Below, in pieces: positions 8,888 to 19,300 of a stretch of DNA of 64,000 nt (its first letter is position 1; each line of letters starts with the position of its first letter). Below the pieces are notes generated by a model, which was not told the origin of the DNA, searched no databases, and saw only the letters and a program-made list of their open reading frames with translations. Source of the DNA: Bacilliculturomica massiliensis (GTDB lineage: Bacteria > Bacillota > Clostridia > Peptostreptococcales > Anaerovoracaceae); assembly GCF_900605495.1 (NCBI RefSeq), contig NZ_LR027599.1:62001-126000 (forward strand), written 5' to 3'. Both the position numbers and the translations under genes were made by a program.

Positions 8888-9155
8888 CCCCTCAAAGTCC
8901 GCCGCCGTCCAAGCCATAACTGCCGCCGACAGCAGACAGTCCGCCTCCGGCCAGACCATAACTGCCGCCAGCCACCGACAAGCTCGTCGGAAACAAACAC
9001 CCGGCCAAGTCCAACGCTTCGCCAAGGTCTTACAGCCTGCCAGCCGCCGACAGATCGCCGGGATCCAACGCTCCGCCAAAAGTCTGCGGTCAGCCGGGGA
9101 TCACGGACTGGACCGGCGCAGGTACAGTACCGTAAAACAGTGGATACGCCCGGGT
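8888..9155. other. GC-rich low-complexity gap
   Basis: Contains scattered copies of CATAACTGCCGCC (near 8917 and 8967) and of CCAACGCT[TC]CGCCAA (near 9012 and 9065), again suggesting decayed repeats. Open frames crossing it have no recognisable protein features. Confidence 0.5.
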
Positions 9156-9300
9156 GCGCCGCAGTCCGGAGGGAAAAACAACGGGCGCGCCGCAGCTCAC
9201 TGTGAAAACAACCGCTACTCCGCAGTCAACCGAAAAGCCAACTGATGCGCCGTAGTCCGGGAAAAAACAACCGGCGCGCCGCCACCCGTAGAAAAACAGA
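9156..9300. repeat. ~30-bp tandem array, five copies
   Basis: Units begin near 9156, 9187, 9217, 9247 and 9276 with GCGCCGCAG or a variant, followed by a GAAAAACAAC-like segment. Spacing is 31, 30, 30 and 29 bases. The copies differ at many positions, so the array is old or edited by mutation. Confidence 0.75.
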
Positions 9301-9520
9301 GCAATAAAAAAATCAGCGTCTCCTCCTGCTGTTGCTAGCTGGAAAAGACGCTGTTCATGTAGATTGCAGATTACTGCCACAGATCTGTTTGCCGCGTCCC
9401 CCCGTATTCCCATTACATACGTTAGCATGCGGTCACATACATTTATATACAGTTACCTATATATGCAGTTACCCACGGCACGCCGGCATATACGGTACGC
9501 TGTGGGCGGCAACGCCGTCT
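9301..9520. other. Gap downstream of the aldehyde dehydrogenase gene
   Basis: A 16-base direct repeat with the core CAGTTACC occurs at 9450 and 9466 in an AT-rich patch. No clear terminator was found for the dehydrogenase transcript and no gene is supported. Confidence 0.45.
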
Positions 9521-10936
9521 CTATCTGAGAAACAGACGAAGCCAGCCTTCCTTTCCCTCATAGGGAGGATAGCGCAGCGGTATATCGATCAGACTGGATT
9601 TGCGCAGCACGCTCTTTTCGTGGGTGAAGGTGTCGAACCCCCTTTTTCCGTGATAAGCGCCCATACCGCTGCCGCCCACACCGCCGAAGGGCATGTGAGG
9701 ATTTGACAGATGGACCAGCGTGTCGTTGACACAGCCGCCGCCGAAGGACAGTGTCCTGATGACTCTGCGCTCTCTGGCCCGGTCGGAAGTGAACAGATAG
9801 AGCGCCAGCGGCTTCTCCCGTTCCTTTATAAATCCCACTGCGTCTTCAAATCTCTGATAGGATAATATCGGAAGGATCGGTCCAAAGATCTCTTCCTGCA
9901 TCACCGGACTGTCCGGATCCACATCCACTAAAACTGCCGGGGCGATCTTGCGGGTATTTGCGTCGCTCTGGCCTCCGAAACGGATCTGCTGCCCCTCCAT
10001 CAGACCCACGAGCCGCTGGAAATGTCTTTCATTTACAATGCGCGGAAGGTCCTTATTGGTCAGGGGCTCGCTGCCGAAAAAGGCGATCAGGTACCGCTGG
10101 ATGGCGCTGATCAGCGGTTCTTTCACCGCCTCGTCCACAAGTACATAATCGGGCGCCACGCATGTCTGCCCCGCGTTGACGCATTTTCCCCAGACGATCC
10201 TGCGGGCCGCCAGGTCGATCTTTGCGCTGCGGTCCACGATGCAGGGACTCTTACCTCCCAGTTCGAGGGTCACCGGCGTCAGATTCCTGGCTGCGGCTTC
10301 CATCACCGTCTTTCCTACCTCAGGGCTCCCCGTGAAAAATATGTGGTCGAAACGCTGTTCCAGCAGATCTCTGTTGGTGTTTTCCCCGCTCTCGACCAAG
10401 GCAATATAAGATGGATCAAAATAGCTGCCGATCATCTCGGCCAGCGCTGCGGCCGTCGCCGGAGCATTGCGCGAGGGTTTCACTACCGCGCAGTTTCCGG
10501 CGGCAATGGCGGAGATCAGCGGTGTCAGAGCCAGATTTACCGGGTAATTCCAGGGAGACAGGATCAGCGCCACCCCCAAAGGCTCCCTGTACACCGCTGA
10601 TTTGGACGGGAACTGCGCCAGCGGCGTTTTTACCCTGGTCCTGCGCATCCAGCTTCCGAATCTCGCCTGCGTAAAGCGCAGTTCTTCCTTTACCATTCCC
10701 AGTTCTGTCTCGTAGCTCTCAAAAGACGACTTCCCCAGATCCTCCTCCAGAGCCTGGATCAGCCGGCCCTCGTACGCCGAAAGCGCTTCTGCAAGGACCT
10801 TCAGCTTCTCTCTTCTGAAGCCTGCGGAAAGGGTCCGTCCCGTTGAAAAACGGGCGCGCTGACTCTCTACGATCCTCTGGATCCTGCTTTTTTCCATCAC
10901 ATCCATGGTCTCTTTCACGTCATTTTCCGTCGCCAT
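9521..10936 (-). CDS. NAD(P)-dependent aldehyde dehydrogenase (class 3-like)
   Basis: Oxidises aldehydes to acids in the cytoplasm. The 471-residue length and lack of an N-terminal extension match the class 3 (fatty/aromatic aldehyde) group. Visible motifs are SPWNYPVNL and VKPSRNAPAT in the cofactor domain, FTGSPEVGK, the general-base glutamate in TLELGGKSP (about residue 223), the catalytic cysteine in NAGQTCVAPDY (about residue 255), and EEIFGPILP. The ATG at 10936 is preceded by AGGTGG. It lies 36 bases after mutY and is probably the last gene of that transcript. Confidence 0.93.
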   Translation of the reverse strand: MATENDVKETMDVMEKSRIQRIVESQRARFSTGRTLSAGFRREKLKVLAEALSAYEGRLIQALEEDLGKSSFESYETELGMVKEELRFTQARFGSWMRRTRVKTPLAQFPSKSAVYREPLGVALILSPWNYPVNLALTPLISAIAAGNCAVVKPSRNAPATAAALAEMIGSYFDPSYIALVESGENTNRDLLEQRFDHIFFTGSPEVGKTVMEAAARNLTPVTLELGGKSPCIVDRSAKIDLAARRIVWGKCVNAGQTCVAPDYVLVDEAVKEPLISAIQRYLIAFFGSEPLTNKDLPRIVNERHFQRLVGLMEGQQIRFGGQSDANTRKIAPAVLVDVDPDSPVMQEEIFGPILPILSYQRFEDAVGFIKEREKPLALYLFTSDRARERRVIRTLSFGGGCVNDTLVHLSNPHMPFGGVGGSGMGAYHGKRGFDTFTHEKSVLRKSSLIDIPLRYPPYEGKEGWLRLFLR

Positions 10937-10972
10937 TTCACCACCTGCTTTCTGATTTATCCTATTACCGTC

Positions 10973-12340
10973 TCATCTGCCGCCGCCGGGAAAAAACTCT
11001 CTGAAGCCCCGAAACGCCGACGGAACCGCATAGACGTCCGCCAGCTCTCTCTCGCCGGCAAAGATCAGAGTCTCTGCGGAAAACTCTGCAGAATCTTCCC
11101 GCGCCTCGGCTTCCCGGCGTCTGCGTTCTTCCACATCTCTCAAGTAGACCGCCGGCTCTTCTGCGATGTGCAGCGCTCCGCCCCGGCCTGCATCCCAGCT
11201 TCCCACGGGGTCATCGCTACAGCCCGCATCCCGGTCTCCCCCGCGGCCTTGATTCTGGCCTTCATCCCGGCCTCCGCAGCAGCCCTCGCTCTGCGATCCG
11301 GATCCCGTCTCCGTCCGTACCTGATATCCGATCATATGCCATTCCACATGGCTGAATATATGCTTCGCCTGGCCCGCCGGGCGGATCTCGCCGCAGGGAA
11401 TTCCCTTTCCTTCCAGACGCTGTCTCACTTCTATTTCGCTGAGCCGGCCTTCAAAAGAAGGAAGCTCCCAGAGTCCGGACAGCAGTCCCCTGGAATGACG
11501 GCGGCTGAGCGCCATGCGGCCCCTCTCATCCATCAGGATCAACACTGTCTTTTCTTCTGTCCGCCGTTCTTTCTTCGGCTTTTTCACTGGCAGTTCTTCC
11601 TGTATGCCCGCCTGTCTCGCCCGACACAGTTCCGCCACCGGGCATTCTTCACACTTCGGAGCGCCGTTTGGCAGGCAGACGATAGCTCCCAGTTCCATCA
11701 GCGCCTGATTGAAGTCCCCCGGCCGATCCTGCGGCATCACGGCCTGCAGCTCAGCCTCGATCTTTTTCTTTACAGATGCCTTTGCTATGTCGTCCTTACG
11801 GGCCAAGATCCGCGATACCACCCGCAGAACGTTGCCGTCCACCGCCGGCCGCACGATGCCGAAGGCGATGGAGCCGATAGCCCCGGCTGTGTACGGACCG
11901 ATCCCCGGCAGTTCCAGCAGTTCCTCATAGGATGCGGGCAGTCTTCCGCCGTATCGTTCCATCATTACGCCGGCGGCTTTTTTCAGATTTCTGGCGCGGT
12001 TATAATAGCCAAGACCCTCCCACAGCTTCATCAGCAGTTCATCGTCCGCGTTTGCCAATGCCTCCACATCCGGAAGCTCTTTTACAAAACGCTGAAAATA
12101 CGCTTTGCCCGCCTCCACTCTGGTCTGCTGGAGCATGATCTCCGAGATCCAGACGCGATACGGCGCGGGATCTTCCCTCCAGGGCAGTATCCGCCTGTTT
12201 CCTGTATACCAGTTCAGCAGAGGATCCGGGATCTTTTTCAGATGCTCCTGATCCGCCGCGCCGCCGCCCTGCGGCGATCCCTTTTTCTCATCCGCCGCGC
12301 AGCTCTTTTCCGCGGCTTTCTCTCTCTTTCCTTCTGCCAT
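10973..12340 (-). CDS. mutY: Adenine DNA glycosylase MutY
   Basis: Removes adenine mispaired with 8-oxoguanine. The 455-residue protein has the catalytic glutamate in LQQTRVEAGKAYF, the helix-hairpin-helix LPGIGPYTAGAIGS, the catalytic aspartate in PAVDGNVLRV, and a four-cysteine Fe-S loop (CLPNGAPKCEECPVAELC; the first spacing is seven residues where E. coli has six). A C-terminal NUDIX-like domain reads 8-oxoG. It is interrupted by a low-complexity insert rich in G, D, Q and C (about residues 345-390), encoded by repetitive DNA. GGGGG precedes the ATG. The gene lies 75 bases after a flavodoxin-type reductase. Confidence 0.95.
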   Translation of the reverse strand: MAEGKREKAAEKSCAADEKKGSPQGGGAADQEHLKKIPDPLLNWYTGNRRILPWREDPAPYRVWISEIMLQQTRVEAGKAYFQRFVKELPDVEALANADDELLMKLWEGLGYYNRARNLKKAAGVMMERYGGRLPASYEELLELPGIGPYTAGAIGSIAFGIVRPAVDGNVLRVVSRILARKDDIAKASVKKKIEAELQAVMPQDRPGDFNQALMELGAIVCLPNGAPKCEECPVAELCRARQAGIQEELPVKKPKKERRTEEKTVLILMDERGRMALSRRHSRGLLSGLWELPSFEGRLSEIEVRQRLEGKGIPCGEIRPAGQAKHIFSHVEWHMIGYQVRTETGSGSQSEGCCGGRDEGQNQGRGGDRDAGCSDDPVGSWDAGRGGALHIAEEPAVYLRDVEERRRREAEAREDSAEFSAETLIFAGERELADVYAVPSAFRGFREFFPGGGR

Positions 12341-12415
12341 AGTCCCCCTTTTACAGCCTTTTACACAGCGTATGTCGCTGCATTCTGCTTATGACACTGT
12401 TATCGTATTCGTTCG

Positions 12416-13486
12416 TTACGCCTTTTCTATCATCGTATCTGCGATGTGTGCGGCGAACTGCGCCGCCTTTTCTCTGATCCCCTGTACCTGCAGGATACTT
12501 CCCGGATTGTTGGCCGTTTCCAGCATGCAGAAACGTGACGGCAGAATGAAGGTCTTGTTCATGTTCAGCGCGCTGATCAGCTGTTCCGCCACCAGATCGC
12601 CGCCGCTGTATCCCGACACGACGATCCCAAACAGATACTTGTCGTAAAACTGCATCTTGCGGAACAGCGCCGTCAGGCGGTTGATGAACGCGCTGAGATT
12701 GGCGCTGAGCGCGTCGTTGTAATTGGGACAGAGCATCAAAAGTCCGTCGCAGTCCCGAATAGCCGGATAGACCTGTTCTACGATAACTCCGCCGTAATAG
12801 CACCTCTCCTTCTGTGCAAAGTGAAGGCAGGTGGTATATGGACAGCCGGCGCAGTCCTGAACCGCGCCGTTTCTCAGGGATATTTCCACAATATCGATCC
12901 CGCTCAGCTCCTGCTTGACCATCCCCCACAGCGTGCTCGTATTAGAAGTGTTGGCGTTGCTGGCGTGAAGCACCAGCAGCCTGGGCCGTTTTTTCTTTCT
13001 TTCTCTGAACTCCACGATCTGTCCCACCAGCGTCCGGGCCGCCGAAACATAAGCTCCTAAATTGTCGGTCTCCAGATTCCGGGCCTGGATATTGAAGTTC
13101 TGCAGGGTGGCCGTTCCTTCCACAAGCGGACGGCCCGGAAAAGTACATCCCGCCCTGTTGGCGGTAAAGACAAAATCTCTGGCCAGAGATTTTGTAAACA
13201 GTTCGCTGTTTCCGTCCACGATGATCCCGCCCACCGCGCCTTCCAGCATGTCGGTGTTCAATCTCAACGCCTTCAGAAATCGGTAATATTCCAGATTGAT
13301 CCCCGATTCTCCCTGTTCTATGGCAAAGAGCAGCCGTCTGCCCTCCAGATCTTTAAATTCCTCCAAAGTACTGATCTCCCGGTACCCTCTCCCAAACAGC
13401 GCGTAGGAAAGCACATCGGAAAGCCGTTTCTCTTTACGCTTTTCAGCACAGGCAGGGCGCACCAGAACAAGTTCAGACTCCTGCAA
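12416..13486 (-). CDS. Flavodoxin-type NAD(P)H-dependent FMN reductase
   Basis: A protein of 356 residues. The C-terminal half looks like the FMN reductase/iron-sulfur flavoprotein fold: RLLVLHASNANTSNT as the phosphate-binding start, a two-cysteine CAGCPYTTC motif, and LMLCPNYNDALSANLSAFINR. The N-terminal half (about 150 residues) looks like a separate domain with a GGIIVDG segment and is not recognised. The frame has no suitable ATG; a TTG at 13486 with GGAGG eight bases upstream is the likely start. It precedes mutY, and redox or oxidative-stress roles are a guess from that context. Confidence 0.75.
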   Translation of the reverse strand: MQESELVLVRPACAEKRKEKRLSDVLSYALFGRGYREISTLEEFKDLEGRRLLFAIEQGESGINLEYYRFLKALRLNTDMLEGAVGGIIVDGNSELFTKSLARDFVFTANRAGCTFPGRPLVEGTATLQNFNIQARNLETDNLGAYVSAARTLVGQIVEFRERKKKRPRLLVLHASNANTSNTSTLWGMVKQELSGIDIVEISLRNGAVQDCAGCPYTTCLHFAQKERCYYGGVIVEQVYPAIRDCDGLLMLCPNYNDALSANLSAFINRLTALFRKMQFYDKYLFGIVVSGYSGGDLVAEQLISALNMNKTFILPSRFCMLETANNPGSILQVQGIREKAAQFAAHIADTMIEKA

Positions 13487-13907
13487 CCCGATCCCTCCAT
13501 CCTATAATAAACATACCTGTTTTCCGTTCTCAAATGCGCCGCGTTCTGCGCGGCGCGGACTGTTTTGAACTCGGTATACCAGTCCGGTCCGCGGCCTTTT
13601 CCATCAGGCACAAGAATCCCCTGGCATATCCTTGGGATCCGGCAGCCGCCGGATCTCGACGCTGCCCGCAGTCCCCGCAGCTCACCAGACCCCAGCGGCT
13701 CGCCAAAATCTCTACACAGTCTGTGTCCCGACGGCTCGCCAACTCCCTAGCAGCTCGCCAAAATCCTGACGCTGTCTGCGGTCCCCGAAACTCACCAATT
13801 TCCCAGCAGCTCGCCCCCCGACGATCCGCCAGCCCCCCGGCAATTCTCCAAAGTTCCCACGAGGCCTTGCTGCCCCGGCGGCGAAGCGCCTTACGCAGGC
13901 TGCTGCG
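13487..13907. repeat. Gene-free gap with ~55-bp degenerate repeats
   Basis: From about 13660 to 13815 the core GCTCGCC recurs at 13698, 13734, 13753 and 13809, with near-matches between. The pattern fits about three copies of a 55-56 base unit that itself contains a shorter 18-20 base unit. The rest of the gap is GC-rich without a supported gene. The promoter of the flavodoxin-type gene should lie at its left end. Confidence 0.6.
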
Positions 13908-15263
13908 CTACTCGATCCGCTCCAGCTGTTCATAGGCGTACTTCAGCCTGTCAAACAGTTTCTCCGGCAGCGGCAGCGCCTCTGTCTCAAGTCCGGCGGG
14001 AGAAAAGCGATTCTTACAGCCCATATACACGCCGCCCAGAAAGACCGAACTGTAATGCCATTCCTCCCGCAGCGTGAGGATAATGGAGATCGCCGCGGAG
14101 GACAGCGCCGGGGCCACATAGGGCTTGAAGCCTGTCTCTCTGGTGCGCAGATTAGCCTCCGCCGCCAGCTTCGTCAGCTCCCGGGAGATCTGGTCGTCAT
14201 AGTGTTCAATGCTGTTGGCGATGACCAGATCCTTTCCGTGGGGCCCATAAGCGCGTCCCTCTGTGAGAAAGGAAGCGAACCGTTCGTCTTTCTTGGCATA
14301 GTATGCCGCTCTTCCGTTCATGACGCCAAGACCGTAACCCTGGATCTGCTCCGGGCGCAGACCTTTTCCGTCAAACATCCGGCCGTCCAGATCAGCCGCC
14401 GCGCCGCAGCCGTCCACGCTTTCGGGCCTGTTGCTCTCCCGGAACGCCTCCCGGCAAAGGGGCTCCACCGGGTCGGAGACCACGGCGAACAATCCTTTAA
14501 AATTCGCTTCACGCGCCATTCTGGCGTAGGTTCCGACGATTTTCCTGTTGGCGTCAAACTGGGCCATGCGCACGTCGGTCCCTTCCTGCCCCAGCGCAGG
14601 CACTGCCTTTGACGCGCAGAATACAAACGCGTCGCAGTCGAACAGGTCCCCGCTCTCCACGATCCTGACCTCCGGCAGCGCGTCATAATCCCACGGATAG
14701 GCGGTCTGATTCATCTCGTATTCCCAGCGGCGGCACATCTGCGGGTCCAGATCGCAGATCCCGATCTGGGAGATCACATCGCCGCCCAGCAGCTTCAGTC
14801 CGATGAGGACCGTGCCTCCCACATCCCCCAGAGCCAGAAGGTTGACTCTGGCTTTTTTCCGGGGCTTTTCTCCCGCCCCGCGTGATCCTTCCGCTATGTC
14901 AGCCCTGCCTGCTCCGTCAACCCGGTCTGCTCCATCCGCAACGTCTGCTCCGCCAGCCCCGTGTCCGTCTGCTCGGTCTGCTCCGTCCGCAACGCCGGTC
15001 CCGGACGCGCCCAGGGCAAAAAACGCCGGTCTCACATCCTCAAGCAGGGTCTCCGCGCTGCCCCAGGCCGTGTTCAGACAGGGCGCCGGTTCCGGAAGAA
15101 CAGGTCCCAGACGGGAGGAATCCAGCCAGCTGATCCCCTCTCCCCCCAGCATGCCCATGTGGGTCACGGCACAGATCCCCCGCCCGCGCAGCGGATCCTG
15201 CTCTACCTCCCAAAAACGCAGTTTATTTCCCTGTTCCTGTTTCTTATCACTCAATTCACTCAT
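13908..15263 (-). CDS. Lactate/malate dehydrogenase-like NAD-binding protein
   Basis: The 451-residue protein holds a Rossmann glycine motif (LLALGDVGGTVLIGLKLLGG, about residues 141-160), an acidic residue after the second strand (GICDLDP), and later stretches (VSDPVEPLCREAF, NSIEHYDDQ) that recall the LDH/MDH superfamily. A canonical substrate arginine and catalytic histidine were not confirmed, so the substrate is unknown. Residues about 90-130 form a low-complexity insert of A, D, G and R (ADGADRADGHGAGGAD) encoded by a 51-base repeat. The start overlaps the upstream gene by eight bases. It is the last gene of an unusual three-gene operon. Confidence 0.65.
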   Translation of the reverse strand: MSELSDKKQEQGNKLRFWEVEQDPLRGRGICAVTHMGMLGGEGISWLDSSRLGPVLPEPAPCLNTAWGSAETLLEDVRPAFFALGASGTGVADGADRADGHGAGGADVADGADRVDGAGRADIAEGSRGAGEKPRKKARVNLLALGDVGGTVLIGLKLLGGDVISQIGICDLDPQMCRRWEYEMNQTAYPWDYDALPEVRIVESGDLFDCDAFVFCASKAVPALGQEGTDVRMAQFDANRKIVGTYARMAREANFKGLFAVVSDPVEPLCREAFRESNRPESVDGCGAAADLDGRMFDGKGLRPEQIQGYGLGVMNGRAAYYAKKDERFASFLTEGRAYGPHGKDLVIANSIEHYDDQISRELTKLAAEANLRTRETGFKPYVAPALSSAAISIILTLREEWHYSSVFLGGVYMGCKNRFSPAGLETEALPLPEKLFDRLKYAYEQLERIE

Positions 15264-16329
15264 TCAAATTCTCCATCTTATCTGTTTCCATTCTTTCCAG
15301 ACGCCCCAGCATCTCGATATCGTTTTCCACGTAGACCGAGGCCGCCAGATGATAGTCGTAGGAGAGACAATTTCCACGGTCCGGGCAGCTGGGCGAAATG
15401 ACCACCTCGCTGAGCCGGTTCAGGGTCAGCTTCCGTTCAAAGCACTCCTGATATTCTTCCTCCAGGGCTTTCAGAATATCCCTGGCGTTTTCCAGACAGG
15501 TCATGGAAAAGCGGCGTATCGCCCTCCTCGACGTGCCGTCCAGGAACGTGGGAATGGCGTAGGGCAGGATCATATTTACGGAATTCAGGAGATTGGCCTT
15601 CATCTTCTCGGGCCTTCCCACCCGGTCACCGCCGATAAAGGGATACATGGTGGATTCCACGAACCACACGCGCATGTTAGGCAGGAAGTAAACGCTCTCG
15701 ACCTTCCGATTCTGAATGGCCATCAGGTCCTTTCCCCTGCCGGACAGAATGCCTACGATGATCCTGTCCACGTTCACGCCTTCCTGCTCAAACAGCGGAT
15801 TCAGTTCCCGGATACGGTATCCCTTGTGCAGCAGATCGTCCACCAGTATCACGTCCCTCCCGAAGGATTTGATCGTCCGGATCTGGTTTTCCAGAGGCGA
15901 GTAGTTGGGATATTCTGTAATGCGGAAAGATTCCACGGAGGGATCGAACGTCTTCTCCGTATGGAGGGCCTTCGTGACGGTGTTTGGCACCGCCACGCCG
16001 CGCAGGATCTTTCCAAAGGGAACGCACATGGCTTTGCCCAGCGTGCGCACCGGAAGCGGTTCCTCAGGAACGCCGTTGGCCGCGGTGATCAGTTTCACCA
16101 GTTTGTGATGCATCACGGATGCGTTTACAGAGAGCACCAGATTTCCCGGATACAGCTCTGTCAGGCTCTCCTGCAGCCGCCTGTGGGCCGCGTCGATGAC
16201 CGCCAGCACCCGGGGGCTGTGATTGAAGGGCTCTTTGATGGCTGTCTCAATATTTTTGAACACCGTCACCGGCGATTTCATATCTACCACGTAGACCGGC
16301 CGGCCGTTCTCCGCTCCCGCCGCTCTCAC
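15256..16329 (-). CDS. Phosphoribosyltransferase-like protein
   Basis: A 357-residue protein with a PRPP-binding-type loop GRDVILVDDLLHKGYRI (about residue 178), the hallmark of type I phosphoribosyltransferases, embedded in a longer unfamiliar protein. Conserved-looking blocks such as PVYVVDMKSPVTVFKNIE and LVLSVNASVMHHKLVKLI flank it. The start is taken as a GTG at 16329: it overlaps the stop of the upstream gene as GTGA and has AGGAG eight bases before it. A longer frame to an ATG at 16392 would lie inside the previous gene's low-complexity tail. Whether it makes or breaks a nucleotide bond is unknown. Confidence 0.7.
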   Translation of the reverse strand: MRAAGAENGRPVYVVDMKSPVTVFKNIETAIKEPFNHSPRVLAVIDAAHRRLQESLTELYPGNLVLSVNASVMHHKLVKLITAANGVPEEPLPVRTLGKAMCVPFGKILRGVAVPNTVTKALHTEKTFDPSVESFRITEYPNYSPLENQIRTIKSFGRDVILVDDLLHKGYRIRELNPLFEQEGVNVDRIIVGILSGRGKDLMAIQNRKVESVYFLPNMRVWFVESTMYPFIGGDRVGRPEKMKANLLNSVNMILPYAIPTFLDGTSRRAIRRFSMTCLENARDILKALEEEYQECFERKLTLNRLSEVVISPSCPDRGNCLSYDYHLAASVYVENDIEMLGRLERMETDKMENLNE

Positions 16330-19300
16330 AGCCGCGCTCCTGCTTCCCGCGTTCCGGCCCGCAATGGACCGAGCCCCTGCGGACCGATCCACGGCCGCGC
16401 GGACTTCTGCGGACCGGACTTCTGCGGACCGTCCTGCAGGGCCCCCCGATCTGCGGCGCTCCGCCCATCAGCAGTCCGGCCGCTTTCCCGCAAAGCGTCC
16501 TCCGGAAGTTCTTCCTCTCTGACCGGGCTTCCCCCTCTGCCGGCGGTCTCTGAGGCGGGCCCGCCGGGGATCTGAAGAAATCCCTGACGCCGCAGCAGTT
16601 CACGCAGGGGCGTGGGCGGCGGCAGGATATTTGAACTGTATATACAGTAAGTAAAGTCTTCCTGCAGACAGGCGGCGATGGCCTCCGTCAGCAGCAGCTG
16701 GCTCCTGTCTTCGTCGATCTCCGTTTTTCCAAACAGGAAGATACCGTTGATGAGCATCATCTTCCCGGAGGTATGTTCCCGGATGTAATTGACCACGTTT
16801 GTATTGCGGAATTCTCCGTAAAGCTCCATGGTGCTGATCTGGCAGAACAGCAGAACGCCCACTATGACGTCCTCCCTGTGTCCGTCGCGCAGCACCGCCG
16901 CCCGGCCTCCGGGCCGGGACAGTTCCCGGCGAACCGCCTCAAGCATTTCAAAATCCGGCGCGAAAGCGCTGAGGATCTCCCGGCTCAGCCTGTGATTCGT
17001 CTCTTCCACTGAGAGATGGATCGCCCTGGCCTGGAGGATGGGCTTATACTGCGGCTCCCGCAGATAGAGGCTGTTCTCATAGATATAGTTCTGAGCCACC
17101 GGATCGATGAGGTTGGAAATATCCCTGTTATAGTCCACGTTTTCCCTGATCCGCGTGGAACTGATATCTTCCAGCTGCAGGGGCAGCTTCAAACGCACCA
17201 CCCGGCCTGTGATCAGATGTTCACCGCCTTCCGCAGAACCGCTTCCCTCCATGGTGTCCCGCAGAAAGATGATATGGTTCAGGGAATGGATGGACCAGGG
17301 CTCCGGCGGCTTTTTGTACGATGAAGCGTTGCTCACCACGTCGCTGCCCACCACGATGTAAAGTTCCTGATCGGGAAACAGCTCGCGCAGCCGCTTCAGA
17401 TCCGCAGGATTTGCGATGTTCACGGGTATGTCGTCGGGGAACAGGTAAATGTCGTCCTCATTGGCCACGGACATAGTTATGATCTGGCGGCGTATCATGC
17501 GGGGCTGAGTCTTTTTCGACCAGGAAAACTCGTCCAGCGCCAGGTACACCGTAAATCCCAGATCCCGGATCTCTCTGGCGATCTCCTTGTGGCTGAGAGA
17601 GAAGGGGTCGAAGGTGCCGGGGAAAAAGGCCACCTTTTCCTTTTCCTCAATGTCGAAGCTGCCGTAGGTAAACAGCCAGTCTCCGATAAAACGATAAATG
17701 TGGTTCAGCGACGCCGCGCTGTTGAAAAAGCTCAGTTCTCCCGTCTCCTGCTCCGGCACCAGCGTCACCAGCTTTTTGTAGATGACGGAAAACAGCTCCA
17801 TACGGTCCTCCAGCGTCAGCTTGCCGCCGGCAAACAGGTACTGGCTGATGACGAGAAACGCCTCCTGATTGATGGCCGGCGTATAATTGGCCAGGCCGGA
17901 GAGCAGCCGGCCCAGTATCTTTTTGCGCCGGGCGCAGAACTCTTCCTCCCCGCGCAGGAAACGTTCTCTGTATACCTTGTAGTGCTGCAGGATGACGCCC
18001 AGCGTGTCCAGCGCCACGCAGACCACCCGGTCGTTGGCGCTGATGAGCAGACGGGACAGATCGTTGATAAATTCGTCCAGTTCCGTGGGATACAGGTAAA
18101 GGACGAATTCGCCCAGATATTCGGGAATGTACTTGGAAAACTCGTATTCTCCCGTTTCCAGCCCCTTCATGAGCTCGATGGCCACCTCGTTTCTCTGATC
18201 CCTGGACATGAGCGGCGCGATCCGGACAAGAGCCTGCCCGGCGCTGTGGCGCACGGTGATCCGCTCGCTGACCTTCAGCAGATTGGAAAAATGGGTGGCG
18301 ATGTGGAGCACGTGGGTCTTGCGGTTTTTCTGAATATATTCCAGCAGCAGTTCGATATTCACCGCCTTGATGACCCAGGGCGTGCCTGTTTTCAGATTTT
18401 CCAGGAAAATATCCGACACGATCTCCGGGTTACCGTACACGATCCGCCGGTAATCATCGTCGGTTCGGTCCGCTCCCGGCAGCTCCCAGTTTCTGCTGAC
18501 GCAGGCGCAAAGGTAGCGCAGGCTCACGTTTTCCTCAGCCGCAGGCCCGCAGGCCATCCGTTCCACCGCCTGATCCCAGGGGGCCTGCGCCTCGATCTTC
18601 GCCGTAAAATATTTCAGGAACCGAAGAGCCGCCGTGCGGATCTCCAGCGAATCCCGGCACAGCGCATCTTCCGTAAAGCGTATGAGAAAATTCAGATCGC
18701 ACTCCAGAAGCAGATCCAGAGGGATGATCAGCGCCGTGTCGATCAGCGTGAACACCGTGCTGTCGGGTATATCCTTTCTTCTATAATGGCTTAAAAGCAG
18801 CTCCAGATAGGCGCTGCGCTCGGAGATCTTGCAGCGGGACAGCACGGACTCCACGGCGATCTTCAGCGCGTAGCCGATCCAGCGCCGGTGCTGGTCCGTC
18901 ACCTTGTGATCCGGGTAGACGATCATGTTCAGATAGCGCTCCCAGAGCAGCAGTCCCGTCATTTCTCCGGAAGCCCGCACCGCGTCCTCCGGCAGCTCTT
19001 TGCGGTATTCTTCATCGAAATGGACGATGATATTTCCCATCAGATTTGCGGCCTGCCTCCGGATGTCGCCCTCCCGGTGCATGAGCAGCTCGTAGAGAAA
19101 CTTCAGCGTCATCATCTTCTGTCTCTGGGTCATATAGGTAAAATATTCTTCAAACAGATTGATATAGGCCCGGCTGTTTTTCCAGTTCTTTTCGCTGCGG
19201 GCCGCTTCCAGAACGTTTCCGAAGGAAGTCTCTCCCGACAGCTTGTTCATCAGCCGTATGTTGTGGGAGATCGCCATGTATTTCAGCCGGTCTACGGACT

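Noticed and set aside
8835-9245. Overlapping small frames of 134-136 residues in the repeat-rich gap
   Set aside because: They run through degenerate tandem repeats, have no ribosome site and give R/S/T/P-rich peptides in all frames.
9156-9300. CRISPR array
   Set aside because: Units of about 30 bases follow one another with no unique spacers, and the copies diverge throughout.
14803-16575. 590-residue plus-strand frame across the LDH-like and PRTase-like genes
   Set aside because: It spans two coupled genes on the other strand and has a low-complexity P/S/R-rich composition.
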